From contig NC_013720.1 of assembly GCF_000025185.1 (NCBI RefSeq), forward strand, positions 2,356,001 to 2,420,000: 64,000 nucleotides of DNA, given 5' to 3'. This DNA is from Pirellula staleyi DSM 6068. GTDB taxonomy: Bacteria; Planctomycetota; Planctomycetia; Pirellulales; Pirellulaceae. Shown here piece by piece: positions 1 to 8,785 of the stretch. Numbering within the stretch: position 1 is the first letter of the stretch; every line of letters begins with the position of its first letter. The position numbers and the translations under genes are program-made. The notes under the pieces were generated by a model. The model did not search any database, had not been told where the DNA came from, and was given only the letters and a program-made list of their open reading frames with translations.

Positions 1-898
1 CCTGTTTTCCTGTTTGCGGATCGAGATAAGCGTTCCGCTCGGCGAGTTCGAAGTAGGCGTATGTCCACGGCATCGATGTGAGCTTACCGCTCTCCATCAC
101 CGACACCTCAGTCGGCACAGCTTCGGTTGCCGACTGTCGCAACTTGCTGCCAGCTTCGCCTTCGATCTCTGGCTTCATCGGTACCCCCGCTGCTGCGAGG
201 GCATCGATCGTTTTCTCGAGGCTGTCGAGCCCGAACACTCCATGCGAATTCACGAGCGATGTGAAATGGTTCACCGCATAGCCGTGCACCATCACCCACG
301 CGGCATACTGGCTCGTTCGATTCATCTCCACGACATCCGCCCGTTCCGGAACATTCCAAGGTAGCTCTGTGAAAATCTTCGTTACGTTCTCCAGCAGCGA
401 GGGAGCGAAGTCGCTCTGTTGATCGAGCTGAGCAAGTTGCGCGAGGAGTTCGAGCGCCACCGGTTCGCGGTGCGACTTCACTGTGCGAGTGATGATGGTT
501 TGTCTATCAGCGGGGAGCATCCAGCTGCAAAATTCCGAAACAAAAAGCTTGGGAAACTGCGGATGGGAATGGGCCAGGTGAATGGCCGAGAGATGTTTGT
601 CGGCGAAGTAGTAGTTGCCAGCAGCGCGATAGCCCAAAGCCTCGAACACCCGCGCGATCGAAGCGATTCCCGCCATAGGCGTTTGCGAAGCGATGGTGCG
701 AAACGCGATATGATCGTTGAAGAAGGTGGCTCCCGACTGAGCCACGATTTGTTCGTAGGTTTGCACATACGAAACACGTTTGCGGTATTCATCCCACAAG
801 CGATCAAAGAGCGCTGCCAAAAACTTCTCGCGCGTGGTCGAGAGTGGGAGTCTGCCGTGAGGTTGTTCCGAAGGCTTCATCGCGCTAGTGATCGACAT
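1..898 (-). CDS. DUF1338 / HglS-type 2-oxoadipate dioxygenase/decarboxylase (3' end cut by window edge)
   Basis: Reading the minus strand from the ATG at 898 gives about 299 residues without a stop, running off the left edge. The start is preceded by GAGGAA at a good distance. The family (DUF1338, YdcJ/HglS) uses iron to convert 2-oxoadipate to D-2-hydroxyglutarate in lysine catabolism. In the Pseudomonas enzyme two His and one Glu bind metal, and an Arg four residues after the first His binds substrate. Here NDHIAFRT supplies H63 and R67, NHFTSLVNSHG supplies H211, and a Glu follows in YFELAER near residue 284. It diverges from the aminotransferase and ALDH7-type genes, which fit the steps before it. 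The C-terminus is not in the window. The family is well supported; the substrate is inferred from motif and context. Confidence 0.85.
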   Translation of the reverse strand, partial: MSITSAMKPSEQPHGRLPLSTTREKFLAALFDRLWDEYRKRVSYVQTYEQIVAQSGATFFNDHIAFRTIASQTPMAGIASIARVFEALGYRAAGNYYFADKHLSAIHLAHSHPQFPKLFVSEFCSWMLPADRQTIITRTVKSHREPVALELLAQLAQLDQQSDFAPSLLENVTKIFTELPWNVPERADVVEMNRTSQYAAWVMVHGYAVNHFTSLVNSHGVFGLDSLEKTIDALAAAGVPMKPEIEGEAGSKLRQSATEAVPTEVSVMESGKLTSMPWTYAYFELAERNAYLDPQTGKQ

Positions 899-1224
899 GA
901 CTGGGTTCCTCGGAGAGTGAGGTACAAGCATTCGCTGGACGCGTCGGCTGATGGGGCCGGAGTCTGAGGATCGCATCTACTGGTCGCAAAAATTCCCTTG
1001 CAACGACAGCATCCCAGCGACAGTGCTTGGAATCGCTGTCCGAAAAACTTGCCCACAATCGATTCTACCGTACGATTCAAGAGGATCGTTTCATTTTCGA
1101 TGGTTGGCCCTGCGCGCTGTGTGTCAGGAGCATGCCAGCCGAACCTCTGTAATTTTTGGAATAAACAGCGCGGCCACAGCGGGATCCGCACCCCATGTAG
1201 TTCGATTTGGAAAGGATGCAGCTC

Positions 1225-2565
1225 ATGCACGCACCACCCCTGGCTCAACTCGAGCCCTCGATCATTACGTCTCTGCCAGGTCCTCGCGCCGCCGAACTAA
1301 TCGCCCGCGACGAGCGTGCCACTTCTTCTTCCTACACACGTGTCTATCCGCTGGTGGTTGATCGTGCTCGCGGCGCCATGATGCAGGATGTCGACGGAAA
1401 TCGCTTTCTCGATTTCACGGCGGGCATTGCGGTCTGCAGTACAGGGCATTGTCACCCCCGTGTTGTGGAAGCGATCACCGAGCAGGCGTCGCGTCTGCTC
1501 CACATGTCGGGGACCGATTTCTACTACGAGGTGCAAGGAACACTTGCAAATCGGTTGGCTGCTTTATTGCCCAATGGTGAGAACAACCGGGTCTTCTTCA
1601 CCAATAGTGGAGCAGAAGCGGTGGAGGCGGCGATCAAACTCGCTCGCTACCACACGAAGCGGACGCAAATGATTGCTTTCTTCGGCGGATTTCATGGACG
1701 AACACTCGGAGCCTTGTCGCTCACCGGCAGTAAGGTGATTCAGCGTGCCGGTTTTGGACCGCTTGTTCCTGGGGTGCATCACATCGAGTATCCGAGCTGC
1801 TATCGCTGTGTGCGCCGCACTGCCGATGCCTCGCTCTGCTGTGGTAAATCGCTTGAGCAGCTCGAGCAACTCTTTGCGCGCACCGTCGCGCCGACAGAAG
1901 TTGCGGCAGTAGTGGTGGAGCCGATTCAAGGCGAAGGTGGCTACGTAGTTCCCCCAGCTCATTTCCTCCGCGACCTGCGCGACATCACCCGCCAGCATGG
2001 CATCTTGCTCATCGCCGACGAAGTTCAGTCGGGAATGGGACGAACTGGCAAGATGCTCGCGATGGAACATTTTGGAGTCACGCCCGATATTGTTTGCCTA
2101 GCGAAAGGAATTGCCTCGGGACTGCCACTCGGCGCGATCGTGGCGAGTCAGCAGGTGATGAACTGGCCCCCTGGCTCGCACGCCAGCACGTTTGGGGGCA
2201 ATCCGCTGTCGTGTGCAGCTGCACTGGCAACCCTCGATCTACTCGAGGAATCGCTACTGCAAAATGCCACCGATGTCGGCGAGTATCTGCGGGCAAAACT
2301 CTCGGAACTGGCGAGCGAGTTTGCCATCATTGGTGATGTGAGAGGAATCGGGCTGATGATCGGCATGCAACTGGTCGAGAATCGTGAGTCGCGCTTGCCG
2401 ATTCCCAAAGTGCGCGATGCGGTGGTGCAAGGGGCGTTTCAGCGAGGGCTCTTGCTCCTGGGGTGCGGAGACTCGACGATTCGCTTCTCTCCTCCGCTGG
2501 TGATTACACGTCGGCAGGTCGATATCGCAATCGAGATCTTGCGCGATGTGCTGCTGCATCTGTAG
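1225..2565 (+). CDS. Class III PLP aminotransferase, probable lysine/ornithine omega-aminotransferase
   Basis: A 446-residue fold-type I class III aminotransferase. Visible motifs are [15 protein letters not shown] (about residues 127-141), [13 protein letters not shown] (Asp near 265) and the PLP lysine in CLAKG near K294. A Cys-containing insertion beginning YPSCYRC (about 190-207) resembles archaeal ornithine/lysine omega-aminotransferases rather than ArgD. I chose the ATG at 1225 because AAAGGA lies just upstream; ATG 1216 and TTG 1207 are also in frame. The next gene, 35 nt downstream, is an ALDH7-type dehydrogenase, so the likely job is removing the epsilon-amino group of lysine to give 2-aminoadipate semialdehyde. 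GABA or ornithine as substrate cannot be excluded. Confidence 0.82.
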   Translation: MHAPPLAQLEPSIITSLPGPRAAELIARDERATSSSYTRVYPLVVDRARGAMMQDVDGNRFLDFTAGIAVCSTGHCHPRVVEAITEQASRLLHMSGTDFYYEVQGTLANRLAALLPNGENNRVFFTNSGAEAVEAAIKLARYHTKRTQMIAFFGGFHGRTLGALSLTGSKVIQRAGFGPLVPGVHHIEYPSCYRCVRRTADASLCCGKSLEQLEQLFARTVAPTEVAAVVVEPIQGEGGYVVPPAHFLRDLRDITRQHGILLIADEVQSGMGRTGKMLAMEHFGVTPDIVCLAKGIASGLPLGAIVASQQVMNWPPGSHASTFGGNPLSCAAALATLDLLEESLLQNATDVGEYLRAKLSELASEFAIIGDVRGIGLMIGMQLVENRESRLPIPKVRDAVVQGAFQRGLLLLGCGDSTIRFSPPLVITRRQVDIAIEILRDVLLHL

Positions 2566-2600
2566 TCAGCCTTGTGCCCTGCCAGACCTCTTGAGAAAGC

Positions 2601-4151
2601 ATGAAAACAATGACCACCACCGCCCAACTGCTCGAACAAGCGGTCGCGGCGCTCGAACTGCGACCGAGCGGCGCGAGCTACAGCGGAAGCTTTGCGCGCG
2701 ACTGGATGCAGCATGCTCGCCGCGAAACAATCGTGAAACATTCTCCGGCCGACGACTCGCCTCTTGCGGCCATTTCACTAAGTTCGCTCGACGATCTCCA
2801 GCAGTCGATCGATGCCTCAGTAGAAGCGTTTGATCGTCTGCGAAGTATGCCAGCTCCTGCGCGAGGGGGAATTGTCCGCGAGATCGGAAATCAACTGCGG
2901 CTTCACAAAGAATCGCTGGCGTTGCTTGTCACCCTCGAAGCGGGGAAGATCACCAGCGAAGCACGCGGGGAAGTGCAGGAAATGATCGACATGGCCGACT
3001 ACGCGGTCGGTCTTTCGCGGCAACTTTGCGGTCTGACGATTGCGAGCGAACGCCCCGACCATCGACTCCTCGAGCAGTGGCATCCACTCGGTCCGATCGG
3101 TGTCATCACAGCGTTCAACTTTCCTGTTGCCGTGTGGGCGTGGAACGCGATGCTGGCCCTTGTCTGCGGCGATCCTGTGGTTTGGAAGCCGTCCCCCATC
3201 ACACCACTCTGCTCGATTGCAGTGCAGCAGATCGTCGCCAAAGTGCTCGCACAGCATGATCTTGCTGGAGCATCGACCTTGGCTCTTGGCGGAGCTGATC
3301 TCGGTATGAAACTGGCCAGCGATGAGCGGCTGCCGCTGATTTCCGCGACCGGTAGCACCGAGATGGGGCGAAGTGTCGCCGCGACGGTGGCCATGCGACT
3401 CGGCCGATCGCTCCTGGAACTTGGCGGTAACAACGGACTGGTGGTCGCACCGTCGGCAACGCTCGATCTTGCTCGCCGCGCGATTCTGTTTGCTGCGGTT
3501 GGAACGGCGGGACAGCGCTGCACGTCGCTGCGGCGACTGATTGTTCATCGGTCGATTGAGGCTGAGCTTGTCTCCTCGCTAGTCGAGGCGTATCGATCGA
3601 TTCGCATCGGTAATCCGTGGGAGGAAGGTGTTCTCGTCGGACCGCTCGTGAACCAGGCGGCTGTCGATAGCTACCTCCAAGCGATCGAAGATGCGCGGCG
3701 CGAAGGGGGGGAAGTGCTTGTTGGGGGATCGCACCTGCATCGGCCGGGTAATTATGTGGAGCCCACCATCATTCGCATGCCAGCGCAAACATCGGTGATG
3801 CTCCGCGAGACCTTCGCGCCGATTTTGTATGTCGTCGGCTATGAGGAACTCGAGGAGGCGATTGAAATTCACAATGGAGTGCCGCAGGGACTTGCCAGTA
3901 GCATCTTCACTAGTGATTTGCGCGAGGCTGAAAGGTTCTTGTCGTCGCGCGGAAGCGATTGTGGGATCGCGAACGTCAACATCGGCACTAGCGGCGCAGA
4001 GATCGGCGGCGCTTTCGGCGGCGAAAAGGAAACGGGTGGCGGACGCGAAGCAGGGAGCGACAGTTGGAAGGCTTACATGCGTCGCCAAACCTGCACGATC
4101 AACTACGGCACCACGTTGCCACTGGCCCAGGGGGTCGAGTTCGATCTGTAG
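2601..4151 (+). CDS. amaB: ALDH7-family aldehyde dehydrogenase, probable 2-aminoadipate-6-semialdehyde dehydrogenase
   Basis: A 516-residue NAD(P)-dependent aldehyde dehydrogenase. AFNFPVAVWAWN (about 171-182), the general-base Glu in LELGGNNG (E273) and the nucleophile in GTAGQRCTSLRR (C307) are intact. The ELGGNNG signature and the tail ending TINYGTTLPLAQG are typical of the antiquitin/AmaB (ALDH7) subfamily, which oxidises aminoadipate semialdehyde (in equilibrium with piperideine-6-carboxylate) to 2-aminoadipate. It starts 35 nt after the aminotransferase, so the two are probably one operon. An internal ATG at 2610 is an alternative start. Subfamily is confident; the substrate follows from subfamily and neighbours. 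Confidence 0.85.
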   Translation: MKTMTTTAQLLEQAVAALELRPSGASYSGSFARDWMQHARRETIVKHSPADDSPLAAISLSSLDDLQQSIDASVEAFDRLRSMPAPARGGIVREIGNQLRLHKESLALLVTLEAGKITSEARGEVQEMIDMADYAVGLSRQLCGLTIASERPDHRLLEQWHPLGPIGVITAFNFPVAVWAWNAMLALVCGDPVVWKPSPITPLCSIAVQQIVAKVLAQHDLAGASTLALGGADLGMKLASDERLPLISATGSTEMGRSVAATVAMRLGRSLLELGGNNGLVVAPSATLDLARRAILFAAVGTAGQRCTSLRRLIVHRSIEAELVSSLVEAYRSIRIGNPWEEGVLVGPLVNQAAVDSYLQAIEDARREGGEVLVGGSHLHRPGNYVEPTIIRMPAQTSVMLRETFAPILYVVGYEELEEAIEIHNGVPQGLASSIFTSDLREAERFLSSRGSDCGIANVNIGTSGAEIGGAFGGEKETGGGREAGSDSWKAYMRRQTCTINYGTTLPLAQGVEFDL

Positions 4152-4174
4152 TTGTTTCGGGCGAATAGCGCACG

Positions 4175-4215
4175 AAAAAGCCCGAGCTTTTGACGACTCG
4201 GGCTTCGATGTTTTT
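4175..4215. terminator. Bidirectional rho-independent terminator between amaB and speA
   Basis: AAGCCCGAG (4178-4186) pairs with CTCGGGCTT (4197-4205). A T-run follows on the plus strand, and the A-run before the stem becomes TTTTT on the minus strand. It separates two convergent genes. Confidence 0.8.
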
Positions 4216-4273
4216 GATCCGCGATTTTAATTCGCCGCAGCGGGGTGATTTCGCATCGAAGAATTGTGTGGGA

Positions 4274-6196
4274 TCAGTCACCTGGCTCTTCGAGGTAGGT
4301 ATAGCCGTTCAGGCCATCCTCGTAGAACTTCAGGAAGCGTCCCGCTTCTTGGTAGTCGAGCAGGCCTTCACGGACAGCGGTTTCAACAGCGGTTTGCAGC
4401 CGCGTGATCAGGTCGCCGTGATCAAATTCCACGTAATCGAGCACTTCGCGAACGGTATCACCTTTGACGATTGCTTCGAGGATCACATCGCCGTTGGGGC
4501 TTAGATCGACGTGCACCGTGTTGGTGTCGCCGAACAGGTTGTGCAGGTCACCGAGAATCTCTTGATAGGCTCCGATGAGGAACGTACCGAGGTAGTACGG
4601 TGAACCATCATAGGCGTGCAGCGGCAAGGTTCGTTTGACGTCGCGGCGGTCGATGAACTGGTCCATCTTGCCATCGCTATCGCACGTGATATCACCGAGC
4701 ACGGCATGCTTTGTCGGCTTTTCTTCAAGGCGATGGATCGGCATCACCGGGAAGAGCTGCTTGATTGCCCAGCTATCGGGCATCGACTGAAAGAGCGAGA
4801 AGTTGCAGAAATACGTGTCGCTGAGCAGGTGATCGAGCCCTTCGAGTTCCTCGGGAATGTAGTCGAGGTTCGCGGTCAGGCGGCGGATCTTTTTGCAGAT
4901 CGACCAGAACAGATTTTCAGCCAGCGCGCGAGATTCGAGCGACAAATAGCCGCTGCTGAACAGCGTCATGGCGACATCCATCGCTTGCATCGAGTCGTGG
5001 TAGGTCTCGAGCAAGTTGCGAGCGGTCACACTTTTGTGCGCTTCGACCAGGTCGACGAGTGGCTGTTCGCTATCGGGAGGGAGTTCGAGGAGCGATTGCT
5101 CGTCGCCGTTGCCTTGGCCTGCTACGCCCAGCACGCCAAAGATCAGGCACGCGTGATATGCAGCAACCGCGCGTCCACTTTCGGAAATGATGTGCGGGTG
5201 TTTTACACCCGATTCATCGAGCACCGTTTGCAAGTGGTGGACGACGTCGTTGGCATACTCTTGCAGCGTGTAGTTCACACTCGATTCGAAGTTGGTTTGG
5301 CTGCCGTCATAGTCGACACCCAGACCACCACCGACGTCGAGGTACTCGAGTCCCGCACCTTTTTTCACCAGATCGGCGTAGGCACGAGCTGCTTCGGTCA
5401 TCGCACCTTTCACATGGCGGATGTTGGTGATTTGGCTGCCGAGGTGGAAGTGGAGCAGCTTGAAGCAGTCGAGCATGTCGCGCTTCTTGAGCTCTTCCAT
5501 CGCTTGCAGGATTTCGCCGACGGTGAGACCGAATTTGCTGCGCCAGCCGCCGCTTGATTGCCAGCGGCCACTGCCACGAGCGGCGAGCTTGATACGCATG
5601 CCGATTTGCGGGCGAACACCCACCTTTTCGGCATATTTGAGGATCAGATCGAGTTCAGTAAACTTTTCGACCACCGGAATCACGTTGCGGCCGATCTTCT
5701 GCGCGAGCATCGCCATTTCGATGAACTCGGCATCTTTGAAGCCGTTGCAAATGATCGGCGTGACGGCGTCGGTCATGGCGACGACGGCGAGCATCTCGGG
5801 CTTGCTACCAGCTTCGAGACCGAAGCCGTACTGCTTGCCATACTGAACCACTTGCTCCACGACGTGGCGCTGCTGATTCACCTTGATTGGGTAAACACAG
5901 ATGTAGCGACCTTTGTAGTCGTGTTCGCGAATGGCTTGCGCGAAGACGTCGTGGATTTCGCGGAGGCGGTCTTTCAGCAGACCATTGAAGCGCAGCAGGA
6001 TCGGAAGATCGAGGCCGCGTAATTGCAGGCGGTCGATCAGATCCTTCATGTCGATCGATTGATTGGGATCTTTCGTGGGATGCACGGTGAGGTGCCCTTT
6101 GGCATTGATGCCAAAGTAGCCTTTGCCCCAGCGCGGCACGTCATAGAGTTCTGCGGCTTCAGAAATCGACCATCGCTCCACAGCGTCCTTCAGCAT
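4274..6196 (-). CDS. speA: Biosynthetic arginine decarboxylase
   Basis: A 640-residue fold-type III PLP enzyme that decarboxylates arginine to agmatine for polyamine synthesis. YPIKVNQQRHV carries the PLP lysine (K105). LHFHLGSQ, LDVGGGLGVDYDG and SESGRAVAAYH are the glycine-rich and substrate-site motifs, and ITCDSDGK near the C-terminus supplies the catalytic Cys of the dimer interface. Length matches the family (about 630-660). The open frame extends to 6343 but that extension is unlike the family; MLKDAVERWS at 6196 is the natural start. It is convergent with amaB and shares a bidirectional terminator with it. Confidence 0.96.
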   Translation of the reverse strand: MLKDAVERWSISEAAELYDVPRWGKGYFGINAKGHLTVHPTKDPNQSIDMKDLIDRLQLRGLDLPILLRFNGLLKDRLREIHDVFAQAIREHDYKGRYICVYPIKVNQQRHVVEQVVQYGKQYGFGLEAGSKPEMLAVVAMTDAVTPIICNGFKDAEFIEMAMLAQKIGRNVIPVVEKFTELDLILKYAEKVGVRPQIGMRIKLAARGSGRWQSSGGWRSKFGLTVGEILQAMEELKKRDMLDCFKLLHFHLGSQITNIRHVKGAMTEAARAYADLVKKGAGLEYLDVGGGLGVDYDGSQTNFESSVNYTLQEYANDVVHHLQTVLDESGVKHPHIISESGRAVAAYHACLIFGVLGVAGQGNGDEQSLLELPPDSEQPLVDLVEAHKSVTARNLLETYHDSMQAMDVAMTLFSSGYLSLESRALAENLFWSICKKIRRLTANLDYIPEELEGLDHLLSDTYFCNFSLFQSMPDSWAIKQLFPVMPIHRLEEKPTKHAVLGDITCDSDGKMDQFIDRRDVKRTLPLHAYDGSPYYLGTFLIGAYQEILGDLHNLFGDTNTVHVDLSPNGDVILEAIVKGDTVREVLDYVEFDHGDLITRLQTAVETAVREGLLDYQEAGRFLKFYEDGLNGYTYLEEPGD

Positions 6197-6427
6197 GCTT
6201 ACGTAACCCTTGCTTGTCGAAAAGATCCAAACCAACAGAAGAATCGAAAACGGTCGGAGGAGTGAGCTCGAACCAAGAGTGCCATTATAGGTGTTTGACA
6301 CCGCCCGCAAGGAGCATTCGCCAGCCGCGCCCAAAGATTTCACTTCCTAGGGCGTTAGGCGGAGAATTTTGGCAAATGCAGGGAAACCAGCGGGGCTGGC
6401 TCGCGTAAATCGTTCGCTTGCTGCGCT

Positions 6428-7309
6428 CTAAAGGCCAATTTGGGCACGAGCGGCTGCGAGCGTGTTTTGCAGCAGCATAGTGATAGTAAGGGGGCCGACT
6501 CCCTTGGGAACGGGCGTGATGTAGCTGCTGATGGGTGCCACGCTGTCGAAGTCGACGTCGCCGCAAAGCCCTTCCGGCAGGCGATTAATTCCAACGTCGA
6601 TGACAATTGCTCCCGGTTTCACCATGTCGGCTGTCACGAATTTGGGCTTACCGATGGCAGCGATCAGCACGTCGGCCTCGCGAGTCATCGCGGCGAGGTT
6701 CTTGCTTCGGCTATGCAGCAGCGTGACCGTTGCGTTGCAGATCTCGGGGGAGAGGTGCGAATCTTTTTGCGACAGCAGCGTGGCGAGGGGTCGTCCGACG
6801 ATATCGCTTCGTCCGACGATCGCGACATGTTTGCCAGCGACCGAAAGTCCCGTGCGATGCAAGATTTGCAAACAGCCGTGCGGCGTGCAGGGGAGATAGC
6901 GTGGTCGACCTTGGGTAAGGAGCCCCACGTTTTCGGGATGGAAGCAGTCGACATCCTTGAGCGGGTGCACTGCGTCGAGGACGTAGGTGCTGCGAATTTG
7001 CGATGGGAGTGGCAACTGCACCAGAATGCCGCTGATCGCGGGATCGTCGTTGAGCATCGCGATCAGGTCGAGCAGTTCTTCTTCGGAGGTGCTTCCGGCT
7101 AGGCGGTGGAGTTTGCTTTCGATCCCCACCCGTTCGCAGGCGAGGTGCTTGTTTTTAACGTAGACGGCGCTAGCGGGATCATCGCCGACGAGCACAGCGG
7201 CCAGGCAAGGAGCGCGGCCGTTGTTCTGGATGAAGTCAGCCACTTGCTCGGCAATCTCTAGTTCGATTACTCGGCCAATGGCGCGGCCATCAATCACCAC
7301 GTGCGTCAC
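6428..7309 (-). CDS. folD: Bifunctional methylenetetrahydrofolate dehydrogenase/cyclohydrolase
   Basis: A 293-residue FolD, which interconverts 5,10-methylene-THF, 5,10-methenyl-THF and 10-formyl-THF in cytosolic one-carbon metabolism. The catalytic Tyr and Lys are in YVKNK (Y50, K54). QLPLP, the NADP-binding VGRSDIVGRPLATLL and DVGINRL near the C-terminus all fit the family, and the length is normal. It is the last of three minus-strand genes (kinase, PQQ-propeller protein, folD) separated by gaps of under 80 nt, so co-transcription is possible although no functional link is evident. Confidence 0.96.
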   Translation of the reverse strand: MTHVVIDGRAIGRVIELEIAEQVADFIQNNGRAPCLAAVLVGDDPASAVYVKNKHLACERVGIESKLHRLAGSTSEEELLDLIAMLNDDPAISGILVQLPLPSQIRSTYVLDAVHPLKDVDCFHPENVGLLTQGRPRYLPCTPHGCLQILHRTGLSVAGKHVAIVGRSDIVGRPLATLLSQKDSHLSPEICNATVTLLHSRSKNLAAMTREADVLIAAIGKPKFVTADMVKPGAIVIDVGINRLPEGLCGDVDFDSVAPISSYITPVPKGVGPLTITMLLQNTLAAARAQIGL

Positions 7310-7387
7310 GTTTTGCCTCGGGCTGGTTTTCAGTGGGAGGGAGACCGTTTCGAATCTGAAAATTGTAAAGCGATCGAGCCGATTGCG

Positions 7388-8734
7388 TCAGGGTAGGGGG
7401 GCTTCAGGAACAAGCTCGACGGCGACGATTTTTTCGTCGTCGCGGGCATAGCAGCGCGATCCAGCGAAGGCGGGATGGGCCCATGTTTCTCCGACGATTT
7501 TGGTGCGGCTGATTTCGGTGAAACCATCGGGCCGCAGCTCGACCAGCAGTAGCTCGCCATCGGCATTGAGGGCGATGGCGCGGCTCGAATCGCCGAGCCA
7601 AACGAGCGAGATATGCGGATTTCTTCCTCGAGGTGTGAGTTTATTTTCGTCGGTCCAGACTTTCTCGCCGACATCGATTTTGAAACTCACCACCCCATGC
7701 TGTTTGTCGAGCAAATAGACCTGGCCTGCTTTCACCAGCGGGGGGGACATCAGTCCGCGCAGGAAGCGATTTTCTTCCCACAGGAGTTCGGCCTGATGGG
7801 CTTCGGTGCCGAGTTTGATTGCTTTGCTTCCTTCCCAGTAGCCACACACGAGCACGATCCCTTGATGCACCACCGGAGTAGCGATCGAGACGCCGTAGGT
7901 CACTTTGTACGGCTCTTTCCAAAGGAGTTCACCCGTTTTGATGTCGATGGCGACAATGTGTTCGGGAGTCCAGGCGATCATCGCGCGGCGAGCGGCGTGG
8001 TCGATGACGATCGGCGTTGCGTAGCCTGCGGGATCGTCGTGCGAGCGCCAAATCTCGGCCCCGGTGATGCGATCGTAGGCGACGTAGCAGCCTCCCGGCT
8101 GTTGACCTGCGTGCACGATGGCCATGTTCTCTTCGATCAGCACCGAGGCGGCGAAGCCCCAAATCGGAATCTTGGCGGCATGATCTTTGACAAGATCTTT
8201 TTGCCAGAGGAGTTTGCCAGTGACAGCGTCGGCGCAGGTGAAATGTCCGACGCTGCCGAGCGTGTAAACGCGTCCGTCGTGAAGGGTGGGTGTGCAGCGC
8301 GGTCCTTTGCCGTAGTCGAGATCGCCGTACGGAGCTTCGTACGAGAATTGCCACACCAGCTTGCCAGTCTCGCTATCGAGACAAACGATGCGCTCATTGT
8401 TTCCTGGTTTGCGAGCGTTTTTATCAGCCTGCGATTCTTCTACGGTGCTCTTGTCGTCCGAGGCTGGCTGAAGCCAGGGACGATCCATGGTGTAGAGACG
8501 ATTTCCCACAACCGAGATGCCGCTATAGCCCGGCCCGATCTCGGCCGACCAGGTTTGTTTCAGGCCAGCCTCGGGAAACTTGGAATAGAGATTGGCGGGA
8601 GGATTCCACGAGCCATCGGCTCGCACGCCTCGCCAGCGCGGCCAATCTTCGGCAGAGATCGGCGTGGCGCAAAGGGACGAAATCGCAACTGCTGCGAGCG
8701 AGAGAAGCGAGAGCAACTGCTGGCGCGACGTCAT
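7388..8734 (-). CDS. Secreted PQQ-like beta-propeller repeat protein
   Basis: 448 residues. The N-terminus has a signal peptide with hydrophobic core LLSLLSLAAVAISSL and a probable cleavage site after ISA. The body shows repeated propeller blades such as GKLVWQFSYE, GKLLWQKDL, GAEIWRSHDD and GELLWKEPY, spaced as in PQQ-type propellers. The N-terminal DWPRWRG is typical of the outer-membrane-protein-assembly/PQQ-like family expanded in planctomycetes. No quinoprotein catalytic residues can be assigned, so it is more likely a binding or scaffold protein than a dehydrogenase. It lies 51 nt downstream of the kinase gene on the same strand. Confidence 0.85.
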   Translation of the reverse strand: MTSRQQLLSLLSLAAVAISSLCATPISAEDWPRWRGVRADGSWNPPANLYSKFPEAGLKQTWSAEIGPGYSGISVVGNRLYTMDRPWLQPASDDKSTVEESQADKNARKPGNNERIVCLDSETGKLVWQFSYEAPYGDLDYGKGPRCTPTLHDGRVYTLGSVGHFTCADAVTGKLLWQKDLVKDHAAKIPIWGFAASVLIEENMAIVHAGQQPGGCYVAYDRITGAEIWRSHDDPAGYATPIVIDHAARRAMIAWTPEHIVAIDIKTGELLWKEPYKVTYGVSIATPVVHQGIVLVCGYWEGSKAIKLGTEAHQAELLWEENRFLRGLMSPPLVKAGQVYLLDKQHGVVSFKIDVGEKVWTDENKLTPRGRNPHISLVWLGDSSRAIALNADGELLLVELRPDGFTEISRTKIVGETWAHPAFAGSRCYARDDEKIVAVELVPEAPLP

Positions 8735-8785
8735 CGGCGAAACCTCGGCAAGAGTGTGGGGTGGGAGCCGAGGCGCGAAAAAGAG

